Notes: generated by a model from the letters alone, not told the origin. A DNA stretch of 64,000 bases from an uncultured Sphingopyxis sp. (GCF_900078365.1 NZ_LT598653.1:3038001-3102000); one strand, 5' to 3'. Shown: positions 33,126-41,563, counted from the first letter of the stretch. A program made the numbers and translations.

Positions 33126-34587
33126 ACAACCCAACCACGTTCCCGACAGCGTCAACGAGGCCGTGCCGCTGTTCGTCGACGTCGATGGGACGCTGACGCG
33201 CGCGGATATTTCGCTCGAAAGCTTCGTGCGGATCGGGCGATCGGGCATAGCCGCGCTGATCGCGGTGCTGGCATGGCTGATCGCGGGCCGCGCCGTCGCC
33301 AAGACGATGGCGGCGCGGCGCGACCGCATCGACGCCGCGCGACTGCCTTACCGTCCGGAGGTGCTCCATCTCATCGAGCAGGCCAAGGCCGAAGGCCGCC
33401 CCGTGATCCTCGCGAGCGCAAGCCATTGGCGGCACATCCGCCGCATCGCCGATCATCTGACGCTTTCGGATCCGGTCATTGCGACGCGCGGCCGCTCCAA
33501 TCTGAAAGGAGCCGCCAAGCTTGCCGCCATCCGCACACGCATCGGTCCCGATGCGCCGTTCGACTATGTGGGCGACAGCCGCGCCGACAGCTGCCTGTGG
33601 CGCGAAGCGCGGCGCGGCTGGTCGGTCGGCCATGTTCCGCCGCGATCGCCGGTCGAACGCCTCGGCGACCCGCGCCCCGGCCCCGCCCGGTCGATTATCA
33701 AGGCTATGCGCCCTCACCAATGGGCCAAAAACGCGCTGGTGATCGTGCCCGCGTTTACGTCGGGCGAATTCATGAAACCCGCCGTGTTGCCGACGGCGGT
33801 GGCGGCCGCATTGCTCATGTCGCTGATCGCTTCGTCGATCTATTTGCTGAACGACCTGCTCGATATCGACTCCGACCGCGCGCATCGCACCAAATGGAAA
33901 CGGCCGCTTGCGCATGGCGATCTCCCGATACCCGCCGCGCTCGGCCTGTCCCTGCTTCTCGCGGCCGCGGGTCTTGCCGGGGGATGGCTGTTGGGTGGTC
34001 CCGAGCTGACCTTCTGGCTGTTGGCCTATATGGCTATCACGACCGCCTATTCGTTCCGGCTGAAGGCGGTGATGGTCGGCGATGCGATCGTCCTCGCCTC
34101 GCTCTACACGATCCGTATCTGGATCGGCGCGATCGCGATCGGGGTGGCGCTCAGCTTCTGGCTGTTGCTCTTCTCGGTCTTCCTGTTCCTGAGCCTCGCC
34201 TATCTCAAACGCTATGTCGAGATGCGCGACGCGATCGAACCCGGGCGCCTGCTCAGCGGGCGCGGCTATGTCGGCGGCGACCTTGACGTGGTGATGATGT
34301 CGGGGATCTCGGCCGGAATGGTTGCGATCCTCGTGCTCGCTCTGTTTGCGCACGACCCGGAAACGGCCGAACATTATGCGCTGCCCGAAATGCTATGGCT
34401 GCTCTGCCTGCCGCTGATCTACTGGCTGAACCGCATCTGGATGATGGCGCGGCGCGGCGAGGTCGAGGGCGACCCGGTGGCCTTCGCGATAAAGGACGGG
34501 CGGAGCCTCTTCGTCGGCGCCGTGATGGCCTGCATTTTCCTAGCCGCCCTCTACGGACCGGCGGCCGTCCAGCTGATCGCCGGTTGA
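33115..34587 (+). CDS. HAD phosphatase-UbiA prenyltransferase fusion
   Basis: A 490-residue two-domain protein. Residues 17-190 are a HAD-type phosphatase: FVDVDGTLT nucleophile motif, LASASHW, and YVGDSRADSCLW. Residues 195-490 are a UbiA-type membrane transferase with NDLLDIDSDRAHRTKWKRP, holding the Asp-rich Mg-diphosphate site, and YLKRYVEMRD for the second site. The closest known chemistry is decaprenyl-phosphate phosphoribosyltransferase followed by dephosphorylation. Thus the fusion could make a polyprenyl-phosphate pentose for the upstream glycosyltransferase. No DprE1/DprE2 epimerase genes are present here. Confidence 0.85.
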   Translation: MLHEQPNHVPDSVNEAVPLFVDVDGTLTRADISLESFVRIGRSGIAALIAVLAWLIAGRAVAKTMAARRDRIDAARLPYRPEVLHLIEQAKAEGRPVILASASHWRHIRRIADHLTLSDPVIATRGRSNLKGAAKLAAIRTRIGPDAPFDYVGDSRADSCLWREARRGWSVGHVPPRSPVERLGDPRPGPARSIIKAMRPHQWAKNALVIVPAFTSGEFMKPAVLPTAVAAALLMSLIASSIYLLNDLLDIDSDRAHRTKWKRPLAHGDLPIPAALGLSLLLAAAGLAGGWLLGGPELTFWLLAYMAITTAYSFRLKAVMVGDAIVLASLYTIRIWIGAIAIGVALSFWLLLFSVFLFLSLAYLKRYVEMRDAIEPGRLLSGRGYVGGDLDVVMMSGISAGMVAILVLALFAHDPETAEHYALPEMLWLLCLPLIYWLNRIWMMARRGEVEGDPVAFAIKDGRSLFVGAVMACIFLAALYGPAAVQLIAG

Positions 34588-34609
34588 GGGCGCGGAATCG
34601 AGTCGAGGC

Positions 34610-36121
34610 TCAGGGGCGTTCCGACGCCTGTTTGATCAACAGCGTATCGATCCCGCGGCTGTAGGCTATCGCATAGCCCGGCAAGCGGGGAACGCTCTTG
34701 GCATCGAGCCCTGCGATCCACAATGCGTTGAAATCCGCCTGTGCCATGCTTCTCATTCGCTCACCAAGGACATTCCGGTCCGGCGCGCCTTCGGGACAAC
34801 GGACCGGAATGTCCTGCGAGCCGTCGAACCAGCGGGCGCGATCCGACGGTTGCCGGATCGTCATCACGTCCGACCCGGGGATCTGGAACAGCGTATTGCT
34901 GAAAGCGTCGCGCCGCGTGATCGCATAGGCGCCGAGCTTGCGGTTGGGGGTCAATGCCCAGTTGTCGCACCCCGCCTCCACCGACAGGAAGCCAAGCCGG
35001 CTCCCTCGTGGCACCTCGTCGAGCAGGACCAGCCTCTTTTGCAGCACATGATCGGCTTGCCGCCAATGCACCGATGTCCACCCCGCGCGCAGCACGAACA
35101 GGCTCGCGCCCAGCATGATCAGCAGCCGCTCGCGTTCGGGTCTTTCGGCGGGGCGGATCGCCATGACCATCACCATCATCGCCACGGGAGCGAGGCGCAG
35201 GTCCGCACCCCAGCTTCCCAAAACCGTCGTCGGCAGCAAGAGCGTCGCGAACAGCAGCAATCCGCCGCCCGCGGCGAGACGAGGCTCCAGCCGGCGCCCG
35301 CCCGCCCACAGGAGCGCAAGGACCGCGCCGAGGCAGAGGCTCGCCGTCATCGCGAGGTCGAATGGCATCGACAGGCCTTTGAGCGCCGTGGCGAAATTCA
35401 TGGCCTTCGCCTGCAGGAGGTGCGGCGCATACCAGAACAAGCGGCCGCCGCCTTCGGCGCGCCAGACCAGGAGCGGAACGATCGGCAAAAGCAACGGCAC
35501 GGCGCGCAAGGCGCGATGCACCAGGTCGCGCCGGCTTCGCACCATCGCCAGTTCCGCACCGGCAACCAGGAGGAGCAGGATCGCCCACCCCATGATATGG
35601 GCGGTCCATACCGCGATGGCGCCGAGACCGAAGGCAAGCGACGTATAAAGGCTCGCCCGCCGGCTGGCATACCACGCCGCCGCGACGAGCAGCGCCAGCG
35701 CCACGGACAGGCAATAGTTGAGGAAACCGAACAAAAAGGGCTGCGCGAAAGCGAATGGCAGCGCGAGCATCGCACCCCCCGTCACGCGGCCGTGCGCGGA
35801 ACGGGACAACAAGAGGATGCCGGCAACGGTTAGCGGAGCGATCAGCGCGCTCACGATGCGCGTGGCGGACTCCACTCCAAGCAAGGGCGACAGCGCCAGG
35901 ACCGGAAGGTCGACGCCGAGATTGCCGACCCAGCGCCAGTCGACGATAAAATAACGGTCGAGTGCCGTTCCCGGCGCGATCGCCGCGAAGATATGATGGC
36001 GCGCGAGATGATTGGGGTAATCCGACGCTCCGGGCACTGTGACGGCCAACATCGGCACGGTGGCGAGAATGACGAGCAGCACCGCGCACGAGAGCGGGAA
36101 CCCATTTTTTCCGATCATCAT
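34610..36121 (-). CDS. Large polytopic membrane protein, probable GT-C-like glycosyltransferase
   Basis: A 503-residue integral membrane protein, convergent with the HAD-UbiA gene across 22 bp. An early periplasmic loop (PGASDYPNHLARHHIFAA) follows helix 1 and is of GT-C type. About 10 helices follow to residue 375, and then a soluble C-terminal domain (SRLGFLSVEAGCDNWALTPN and on to SRGIDTLLIKQA). I do not recognise a named family. The location suggests the same surface-glycosylation cassette. The start is taken at ATG 36121; a longer frame to 36328 has no support. Confidence 0.75.
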   Translation of the reverse strand: MMIGKNGFPLSCAVLLVILATVPMLAVTVPGASDYPNHLARHHIFAAIAPGTALDRYFIVDWRWVGNLGVDLPVLALSPLLGVESATRIVSALIAPLTVAGILLLSRSAHGRVTGGAMLALPFAFAQPFLFGFLNYCLSVALALLVAAAWYASRRASLYTSLAFGLGAIAVWTAHIMGWAILLLLVAGAELAMVRSRRDLVHRALRAVPLLLPIVPLLVWRAEGGGRLFWYAPHLLQAKAMNFATALKGLSMPFDLAMTASLCLGAVLALLWAGGRRLEPRLAAGGGLLLFATLLLPTTVLGSWGADLRLAPVAMMVMVMAIRPAERPERERLLIMLGASLFVLRAGWTSVHWRQADHVLQKRLVLLDEVPRGSRLGFLSVEAGCDNWALTPNRKLGAYAITRRDAFSNTLFQIPGSDVMTIRQPSDRARWFDGSQDIPVRCPEGAPDRNVLGERMRSMAQADFNALWIAGLDAKSVPRLPGYAIAYSRGIDTLLIKQASERP

Positions 36122-36612
36122 CCCGCCGCATTCCTTCCGGCAAAGCACCCTATTTCGCGCGCGGTAATTTGCCGCGCTACCGGAAAGCAATTCAAGCTGA
36201 CGGTTCGATTGCATACCGATCGAGGCACACCCCGCGCAGCGAAAAAACCTGCCGCTGTCCCATATCCTCGAACTATATCCCCGCAGTAAATACTCGGCCC
36301 TGACGTTCCAGGCTAACCATGCGAACATGATGCACGTCCATCCGAAAAATTGAAATTTTCCCGAACACGAATCTGACGGTACCGAGTTTCCACCTCTCGC
36401 GTTCGCCCGGCGGCTCGGATGGTGGGTTTATCGGGCTCGACAACCCGAGAACAATAGCGAAGCCCGTGCCACCAGAAAACATGGCCGCGCCGAAAGACAT
36501 GCTGATTTTGCCATATGTGCCCGCCCGTGCGGCCAGCGGATTAGTACATCCAAGTGTATATTTTGACTGGCGATTCTCATCGAGCCATCAAAATCAACAG
36601 TTTAAGCACCGA

Positions 36613-36631
36613 CTGGCTGGGGCGGCAGGAG
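36613..36631. repeat. 19-bp repeat, tRNA(Gln)-3'-end-like, right copy (possible att site)
   Basis: Exact copy of the sequence at 30307-30325, again just outside coding sequence. Here it also forms a hairpin (TGGCTGGG / CCCAGCCA), so a terminator role is an alternative to an attachment site. Confidence 0.55.
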
Positions 36632-36806
36632 GCCCAGCCAAGCGCACAAGCCGCTAAATGCTTGATATTGCTAACGTGCAGGAACCGCCTGCACAGTCCA
36701 TTGACTCAATTTAATGGCACAGTGTCAAGGCGCGATTTCAAACGCTTCTCGGGCCGGACGGCTGTATGTCCAAGGTCCATGCATTCCCGCGTATCTCCTT
36801 CACTCC

Positions 36807-36950
36807 TCAATCGCTGCAGTATCCACTACCGCCTATCTTCCCCCGGAGCGCCTCAGCTACTCCCCAAAGGTGTTCTTCGAAGCCTAACCTTGCTTCTCCA
36901 GCAACGTCTGTTGCGCGGCGCCGCTTCTGTTTCACCCTCAAGCCGTTCAT
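36807..36950 (-). pseudogene. Remnant of a type I restriction-modification HsdM N-terminus
   Basis: An ATG at 36950 opens 47 codons ending in TGA. Residues 21-40 read RLGFEEHLWGVAEALRGKIG, resembling the HsdM N-terminal signature LGFEE.LWAAADKLRGNMD. The expected continuation (EYKHVVLGLIFLKYI) is missing after SGYCSD and the stop. Only about 25 residues carry the similarity, so this is tentative. Confidence 0.4.
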
Positions 36951-37089
36951 TGTGCCTCTTCTTTGCCCTCAAAACCACTCGGTCCGGGCACGGTTTCGTT
37001 CTAAGGAATATTAGTAATGCGGTCCAGCGCGCTGTGAGTACGTAATGCCGAACACACTTGCTGCGCCAGCTCCGGATATCAGCGGTGAG

Positions 37090-37365
37090 CTAAGGGGAAC
37101 CCCGGATTTGAGAGAGGATCCGGAGGACCGCCTCGGCACCGTCATCAGATGAAACAGCGGCCCGAAGTGGAGGACGCCCGCCTAGCTCTCCCTGGCGGGA
37201 GCGGAGGAAATCTTCGGCTCGGTCCTCGTCGCCATCAAATGCCTTGATGGCCGCCCTCCGCACCCGCGCAACGCGCTCCCGCTGTATGACAGCCTCGGCC
37301 GTAGCGATTCTGAAGCCCTTGAGGATGTAGGCTCCAAGTAGGCCGCTATCGCGGGTCTCCAGCAC
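37090..37365 (-). CDS. Small protein with MbcA/ParS/Xre-type (DUF2384-like) C-terminal segment
   Basis: A 91-residue frame from the GTG at 37365. Its second half, AFDGDEDRAEDFLRSRQGEL then GGRPPLRAAVSSDDGAEAVLRIL, has the pattern of the MbcA/ParS toxin-binding antitoxin domain (acidic helix, WL/FL, LGGR.PL, helix). Coding-like sequence continues upstream in frame for about 22 codons (DDLLLRLERWLATQSRPPTL) to just after the stop of the previous gene, but without a standard start codon. An indel or a start at CTG is possible. Antitoxin identity is by pattern only and the partner toxin is not identified. Confidence 0.5.
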   Translation of the reverse strand: MLETRDSGLLGAYILKGFRIATAEAVIQRERVARVRRAAIKAFDGDEDRAEDFLRSRQGELGGRPPLRAAVSSDDGAEAVLRILSQIRGSP

Positions 37366-37432
37366 GTCAAGGAGAGTCGGTGGCCGCGACTGTGTCGCGA
37401 GCCACCGCTCGAGCCTCAGGAGCAGGTCGTCC

Positions 37433-37998
37433 TCACTCTACAAGGCGCATTCCTTCGCGGTGCTCGGCCCAGCTCTCGTCGATGATGGCGCGCGCCTCAT
37501 CGGTGGCCAGCTTCGAGAACAGGGACCAGCCGCTGGGCAGGCAGGTGCGCCCTAGAGCCAGTCCGTGCAGGTGAGGCACGCCCGGACGAGCCGCCCTCCC
37601 TGGGAGGTGGAGGCAGAGGACGATCGGCGTCTGATAGATTTGCGCCAGGTAGAGGAAGTAGCTCCTGCCAATCTCCCACATCTCCGCCAGCCGCAGAGGC
37701 GCCTCGATGAGATCGGCTTCGGCGAACCGCACGGCAACGTTCGTAACGATGTCGCGAATCGTCCCGAAGGACGCCTCATCATAGGTCCTGCAGAGGGTCT
37801 GTGCGTCCAGTCCCATGAAGCGGTAGGATCGGCGGGCTTAGCGACGGGATAGAGCCGCCGGAAGACGGCCCTTTCGGCTGTCATCACCAATCCGTCAGGG
37901 GCAGGATTCCGGACGACCCCGAAGCTGATCTCCGGATGCGCACCCGTCACGGGCGCGTAGTCGCCGTTGGGCATGGGCGCGTGCTTCTTGATCAACAT
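37433..37998 (-). pseudogene. Hypothetical gene with apparent frameshift near 37815-37840
   Basis: The ATG at 37998 starts MLIKKHAPMPNGDYAPV and continues convincingly to AVFRRLYPVAKPADP. That frame then turns into Arg/Ser-rich non-protein-like sequence. From 37816 a second frame carries GLDAQTLCRTYDEASFGTIR, then AEMWEIGRSYFLYLAQIY and ends in EHREGMRLVE. One base shift would join them into about 188 residues. Otherwise the 127-residue second frame is a separate gene with a TAA just upstream of its ATG. I do not recognise the family; a RES-type toxin was considered and not supported. The gene overlaps the upstream gene by one base (TGATG). Confidence 0.5.
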
Positions 37999-38585
37999 CA
38001 GAATGCCTCTTGATACCGAGTGGCCCGGATCATCTTCGCGGCCGCTGCGTCGACGCCATCGGCTCGTTCGAACCGATCGACGAATGGAGCATGGAACGAC
38101 ACTCGCGAACCGTCAGCATTGAGCTCCACGAACGGAGCCGGTGCGGATGGGAGAAGCCAATAGCCGTCTCCGGGTAGCCAGTAGAGGACCATGTCCTCCA
38201 TGATGCGCGGCTCGCCGCCGACATGGGCCAGAACCGTGAAGGTCACTTCGTCGAGGATCTCGGGAATTGGATAGCGTCCCTGATGGGCCAGGATGATGTC
38301 GGCGCCCGTCTGCGCGGCAATATCGCGGATCGCCTCGCTGAAGACGCCCTTGCCGCAGGAGGTTGTGGCGAGGATGAGTCTATCCTGCTCCAGATAGAGA
38401 GCTCCGACCGGGAGCAGGTCGGGTGCGACCGACGCCTCGCCTCCACCCGCCGCTGCGTGGAGGAACTTGATCATTCGACGAGCAGTGCGGGAGGTGCCGT
38501 CGCCCAAAACTGCAATATTCATAAGGAGGAACTCCGATAGCATGAGGTCCGGCTCGTGCCGGCCTAAGCTCCCTTCGAATTTCAT
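37998..38585 (-). CDS. Hypothetical protein, first gene of a three-gene cassette
   Basis: A 195-residue protein. Codon use and sequence (MNIAVLGDGTSRTARRMIKF; LTYLEQDRLIL-like ALYLEQDRLILATTSCGKG; DIILAHQGRYPIPEILDEV; MVLYWLPGDGYWLLPS) look genuine, with an alpha/beta pattern and no signal or membrane segment. No known family was recognised. The start at ATG 38585 (MKFEG) is chosen for frame; the ATG at MNIAV is an alternative with no good ribosome-binding site. TGATG coupling to the next gene makes this an operon. Confidence 0.6.
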   Translation of the reverse strand: MKFEGSLGRHEPDLMLSEFLLMNIAVLGDGTSRTARRMIKFLHAAAGGGEASVAPDLLPVGALYLEQDRLILATTSCGKGVFSEAIRDIAAQTGADIILAHQGRYPIPEILDEVTFTVLAHVGGEPRIMEDMVLYWLPGDGYWLLPSAPAPFVELNADGSRVSFHAPFVDRFERADGVDAAAAKMIRATRYQEAF

Positions 38586-38660
38586 CTCTTCGGGAAGCTC
38601 GCTTCCTCCCTTCTGTCCTTGTTTGGCCCCGACGGCCGGCGGCCCCTGCCACACCCGCCG

Positions 38661-39423
38661 GTGGAAGCTCGAAAGGTCGGTTACGAGGAAGGTCTCGCTG
38701 CGGCCAAACAACACCAAGCGGCGCGCGAGCGGCTTCTGGATGATCGGGAGGATCGGATCGTCGTCCGGGAAGCGGATCAGACTTCCCAACAGCTTCAGAT
38801 CGCCTCGGCGAAGGAAGACTCGCAGCGAGAAGCCGATGGGGCCCGCCGCGATGCAGACGCCTATGCGAAGGTCACGCGCGAGAAGGCGGAGGCCGACGCA
38901 AAAGCCGCACGGGACAAGGCGGAGGCGGAAGTAAACGAAATTAAGGCCGCTGCCGAGCGCAACGCCAGGGAGAAGGGCCTGGCCGACGCACGGGCGTTGA
39001 TTCAAACCGATCAGGAGGCTGTGGCTGAAGCGAAAGCAGCAGCCAAGAAGGATCGCGACACTGCGGCAGCGGAGCGGACGGCGGCGGCCGCTGAACGAGC
39101 CCGAGCGAAGGCGGAAGGTCTGCTGTCGTCGCCCTGGCCCAGCGAGCAGCCGCGAAAGCGGCAGTGATCGAAGCTGAGGCGAAGCAGAAAGCGAGCGACC
39201 TCGTGGACACGGTGACCGAGGCGGTGAAGACCTTCATGGCGCGCTACAACGCCGCTTCGGAAGTGGAGCGGGATACCCTCAGAAGGACTCCGGCGTTCGA
39301 AGCAGTGACGACCCTGGCGACCGACATCGCCGTGCGGGCCACCGTGGCGGACTCAGAGGACAACGAGGTGGACGACCTGCTGCTTCAGGCGGCGGCTGCT
39401 GGGCTGCACCCGACGGTCATCTC
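38661..39423 (+). pseudogene. Coiled-coil protein gene, frameshifted near 39115-39125
   Basis: From the GTG at 38661 the frame encodes a long Ala/Glu/Lys/Arg-rich coiled coil (EADAKAARDKAEAEVNEIKA and similar heptads). It runs to about 39115 and then ends in an atypical SPWPSEQPRKRQ tail. The +1 frame continues the coil without a break as ALAQRAAAKAAVIEAEAKQK and then EAVKTFMARYNAASEVERDT. Together they would give at least 250 residues. The 3' boundary is uncertain; the frame stays open to 39883, but beyond about 39423 it reads as antisense to another gene. Plasmid KfrA-like or other structural coiled coils are possible; no function is assigned. Confidence 0.5.
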
Positions 39424-39528
39424 TGGGAGATTGTCTGGAATCCGGCCAACCTGCCCGGCCCCGATTGATAGGCTGGCCGCTCGCCGGTTGGCGCCGGATA
39501 GCCGCTTGCGCCGACCGCCGTGGCCGGC

Positions 39529-39813
39529 TCAGCTACCCGACGCTGCCGCGTCTTCGCGAAAAACCGCCGCGGAACCCTGCCCTGTTGATGACGCGCCGAT
39601 GGGCTTGGGCTCGAGTATTGGAGCACCGATACGGATCGCATGGAGATCGTCGAGGCATCCAGCCACCTCCGACCAGAAATCGGCTTCCGTCCGTTCTCCG
39701 GCGGCGCGAAGATTCCGAATCTTCTGCGTCAATATAGCTGGTCCGCGATCGCCATATCGATTTTCGATGGCGAGCACTTGGCCCCAAAGGTCGTTTTCGG
39801 CCCGGGTTCCCAT
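39529..39813 (-). CDS. DUF6961-like small protein
   Basis: A 94-residue protein. Residues 6-60 (NDLWGQVLAIENRYGDRGPA, then ILTQKIRNLRAAGERTEADF and WSEVAGCLDDL) follow the sphingomonad DUF6961 pattern (W..AL.VER.HG.RA...I..RI..LA..GD..G...W..IA..LD.L). Those proteins are small and uncharacterized. The C-terminal 30 residues look less family-like. GGAG lies eight bases before the ATG at 39813. Confidence 0.65.
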   Translation of the reverse strand: MGTRAENDLWGQVLAIENRYGDRGPAILTQKIRNLRAAGERTEADFWSEVAGCLDDLHAIRIGAPILEPKPIGASSTGQGSAAVFREDAAASGS

Positions 39814-39943
39814 CGGTGCGACTCCATTTTGCTCCCCCCGAGCATATCACCGGTCCCCGTCCCTTCCAAATCCACGGGCATGACGGAGCGTTCGGCGGGT
39901 TCCCGCGTAATACGGGCAGAAATCGGCATTTCGGGAGGATCGC

Positions 39944-40204
39944 ATGGCCATCGAATGCACTGCCTATCGCGACGACAAGGGAGGTTTGCACTCGACGCCT
40001 GAGAAAGCGACGCTTGCCGACCTGGCGGGCGTGCTGGGCCGGGTAGGCGAAGAGGGTGGCATGACCGCAGGCGTCGCAAAGCTGCTTTTCGAAAAACGCG
40101 AGGAAATTGAGCGCGTGTTCGCTGAACACGACCGAATGGTCGGAGCTGCCGATATTGCATCCGGCGAGGGCGGCGATGTCATCCCGATCAAGGAGGCCCA
40201 ATAG
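39944..40204 (+). CDS. Small hypothetical protein (86 aa)
   Basis: Well-placed ribosome-binding site (GGGAGGATCGC) before the ATG at 39944 and good coding composition. The N-terminus ECTAYRDDKGGLHSTPEKAT and helical LADLAGVLGRVGEEGG suggest a soluble regulator-sized protein. The family was not recognised; similar short proteins occur on sphingomonad plasmids and islands. Confidence 0.7.
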   Translation: MAIECTAYRDDKGGLHSTPEKATLADLAGVLGRVGEEGGMTAGVAKLLFEKREEIERVFAEHDRMVGAADIASGEGGDVIPIKEAQ

Positions 40205-40210
40205 TCTCGC

Positions 40211-40564
40211 TCAGAGCGGCGAGTGCTGATGGAACGCGAGCTTCCAACCGCCCGCGCGCCGCGCATAACCGGAACTTACCAGCGCCGCATAAGGCTCGCC
40301 ATCGGCGCGCGTCACTTCGGCGCGGTAGCTGATGATTGCGAAGTCTTCGATCTCCAGCACCTGGCGATCTTTCATCGCGAGGTCACGCCACCGGTTTGCG
40401 CTCGTCGCGGTTGCTGCCACCTCGGCGCGCGAATGCACGCCATGCATCTCGCCCATCTGCGGAAAGGCGAGCAGGCATCGTTCATCGACATTATCGAGAA
40501 AGTGCTCCTTTCCCATTAGCCAAAAGCCCTCCTCGATCTGATAAAGGTCCTTCCCTGTTGTCAT
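40211..40564 (-). CDS. Nuclear transport factor 2-like (DUF4440/SnoaL-type) protein
   Basis: A 117-residue protein with an NTF2-like layout. An N-terminal helix (LYQIEEGFWLMGKEHFLDNV) is followed by four strands including VLEIEDFAIISYRAEVTRAD, PYAALVSSGYARRAGGWKLA and the terminal FHQHSPL. Members are small-ligand-binding or stress proteins of unknown function. The ATG at 40564 follows GAGAGGATGGGACA. Its stop lies six bases after the convergent small gene. Confidence 0.8.
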   Translation of the reverse strand: MTTGKDLYQIEEGFWLMGKEHFLDNVDERCLLAFPQMGEMHGVHSRAEVAATATSANRWRDLAMKDRQVLEIEDFAIISYRAEVTRADGEPYAALVSSGYARRAGGWKLAFHQHSPL

Positions 40565-40679
40565 TGTCCCATCCTCTCAAGGCCCAAGAAAACGCCAAAA
40601 TCCCTTATGGCGCACCGCTACGAAGCGACCTGAGCAGCGTCGGCGTTACTGGATCGGTGGCGCCAAGGCCCCGACGGGA

Positions 40680-41285
40680 TCAACCTGTCGGCGTCCCTAC
40701 CGCTTGGCCGGCCTTGAATATCCCGCAAGCGATACGGTCGCCACTATTGCCCGACGGGTCGGTCTTCTGGTCGTCGGCCGCGGCGTGAACGACCATAGCG
40801 GAGCTGTCCGCGTCCATCAGGCCGGCGAAGGTCGCGCCCTTCAGTTCATAGGCAAGCTTGCCGCGACCATTTGCGTCCACCACAAGGTTCGGCATATCGC
40901 CGGCATGCTGTCCAGCTGGCGCTTCAAGGCCATGCTGTGCGTTGGCAGGATTCCAGTGCGCGCCCGCGCTTTCGAATTTCGGCGCATCACACTTGCCGGT
41001 CATGTGAACATGCACGCCGTGCTCGCCGGGCGGGAGCCCTTCGACCTGCAAACTTAGCATCACGCGTCCATCGTCGACAGTCGCCGACGCGTTGCCCGCT
41101 GGCTTGCCATCCGCCGTCTTGATATCCGCCACGGCGCGTTCGGTCGGCAGGACCCCGGCGGCATCGGGCGCCGCCTCTTCCGCAACCACAGAATCGTCCT
41201 GCGCCGGTGGCGTCGATGCATCGGGCGCGTTGCAGCCCGTCAAAAGGGGCAGAAGCGCGATCATGGCCCAACTCATCTTGTTCAT
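40680..41285 (-). CDS. sodC: Cu/Zn superoxide dismutase, periplasmic lipoprotein
   Basis: Dismutes superoxide to H2O2 in the periplasm. The 201-residue protein starts MNKMSWAMIALLPLLTGC, a lipobox signal, so it is lipid-anchored. Ligand motifs are GEHGVHVHMTGKCD (two Cu His plus a disulfide Cys), GAHWNP, GQHAGDMPN (Zn/Cu bridging region), MVVHAAADD (last Cu His) and DRIACGIF (second Cys). The start at ATG 41285 is preceded by GGGAG. A longer upstream reading to 41357 has no signal-peptide sense. Confidence 0.93.
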   Translation of the reverse strand: MNKMSWAMIALLPLLTGCNAPDASTPPAQDDSVVAEEAAPDAAGVLPTERAVADIKTADGKPAGNASATVDDGRVMLSLQVEGLPPGEHGVHVHMTGKCDAPKFESAGAHWNPANAQHGLEAPAGQHAGDMPNLVVDANGRGKLAYELKGATFAGLMDADSSAMVVHAAADDQKTDPSGNSGDRIACGIFKAGQAVGTPTG

Positions 41286-41463
41286 CTCGAAAGCTCCCTT
41301 GCCGATGATCATGCAAGGCCAACCATCGAACGCCGGCAATGTTCCGCAGCTTAGCACGAGATCGATCGATCAAGCCCCGCGCAGATCGTGTTGCGGCTCA
41401 AGCCCTTCTTCGCCTGCCACAGGCTTACATGAAACGATCCCTCTGGTTCGGCTCGCGCGTGCC

Positions 41464-41486
41464 AATGGCCGGTTGCGGTCAGGCCG
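41464..41486. repeat. 23-bp direct repeat, left copy flanking the catabolic cluster
   Basis: The 23-mer, whose first 20 bases are aatggccggttgcggtcagg, occurs exactly here and at 50447-50469. These positions lie just outside both ends of the 41564-50292 gene cluster. It is in the 278-bp gap between sodC and the GntR gene; nothing else is seen in that gap. Confidence 0.7.
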
Positions 41487-41563
41487 TTTATGATGCACTC
41501 CGTATAAAAGCGGGCGCTCTTGCAAGCCGATTTTTCTAGAGCCTGCCCAGCACGGCACTTCGA

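Larger units (their letters stand above)
36122..37089. other. Gene-poor stretch between membrane protein and TA-like cassette
   Basis: 968 bp of lower GC content than the flanks. Supported contents are the right 19-bp repeat (36613-36631) and an HsdM-like remnant (36807-36950). The longer open frames here, such as 36554-37045 on the plus strand, show no recognisable family, no ribosome-binding site and unusual composition, and are not called. Confidence 0.6.

Noticed and set aside
30307..36631. tRNA genes at the two Gln-tRNA-like repeats
   Set aside because: Only about 17 bases of the 3' end are present; no cloverleaf or anticodon arm exists on either side.
36554..37045. 163-codon plus-strand open frame in the gene-poor stretch
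   Set aside because: No start signal, Ser/Arg/Leu-rich composition without a domain, and the opposite strand carries the HsdM-like remnant.
37433..37998. RES-domain toxin partner for the MbcA/ParS-like protein
   Set aside because: The residues expected of RES toxins (early Arg pair, WN..G..Y, late Ser/Glu set) are not visible in either frame, so no toxin family is claimed.
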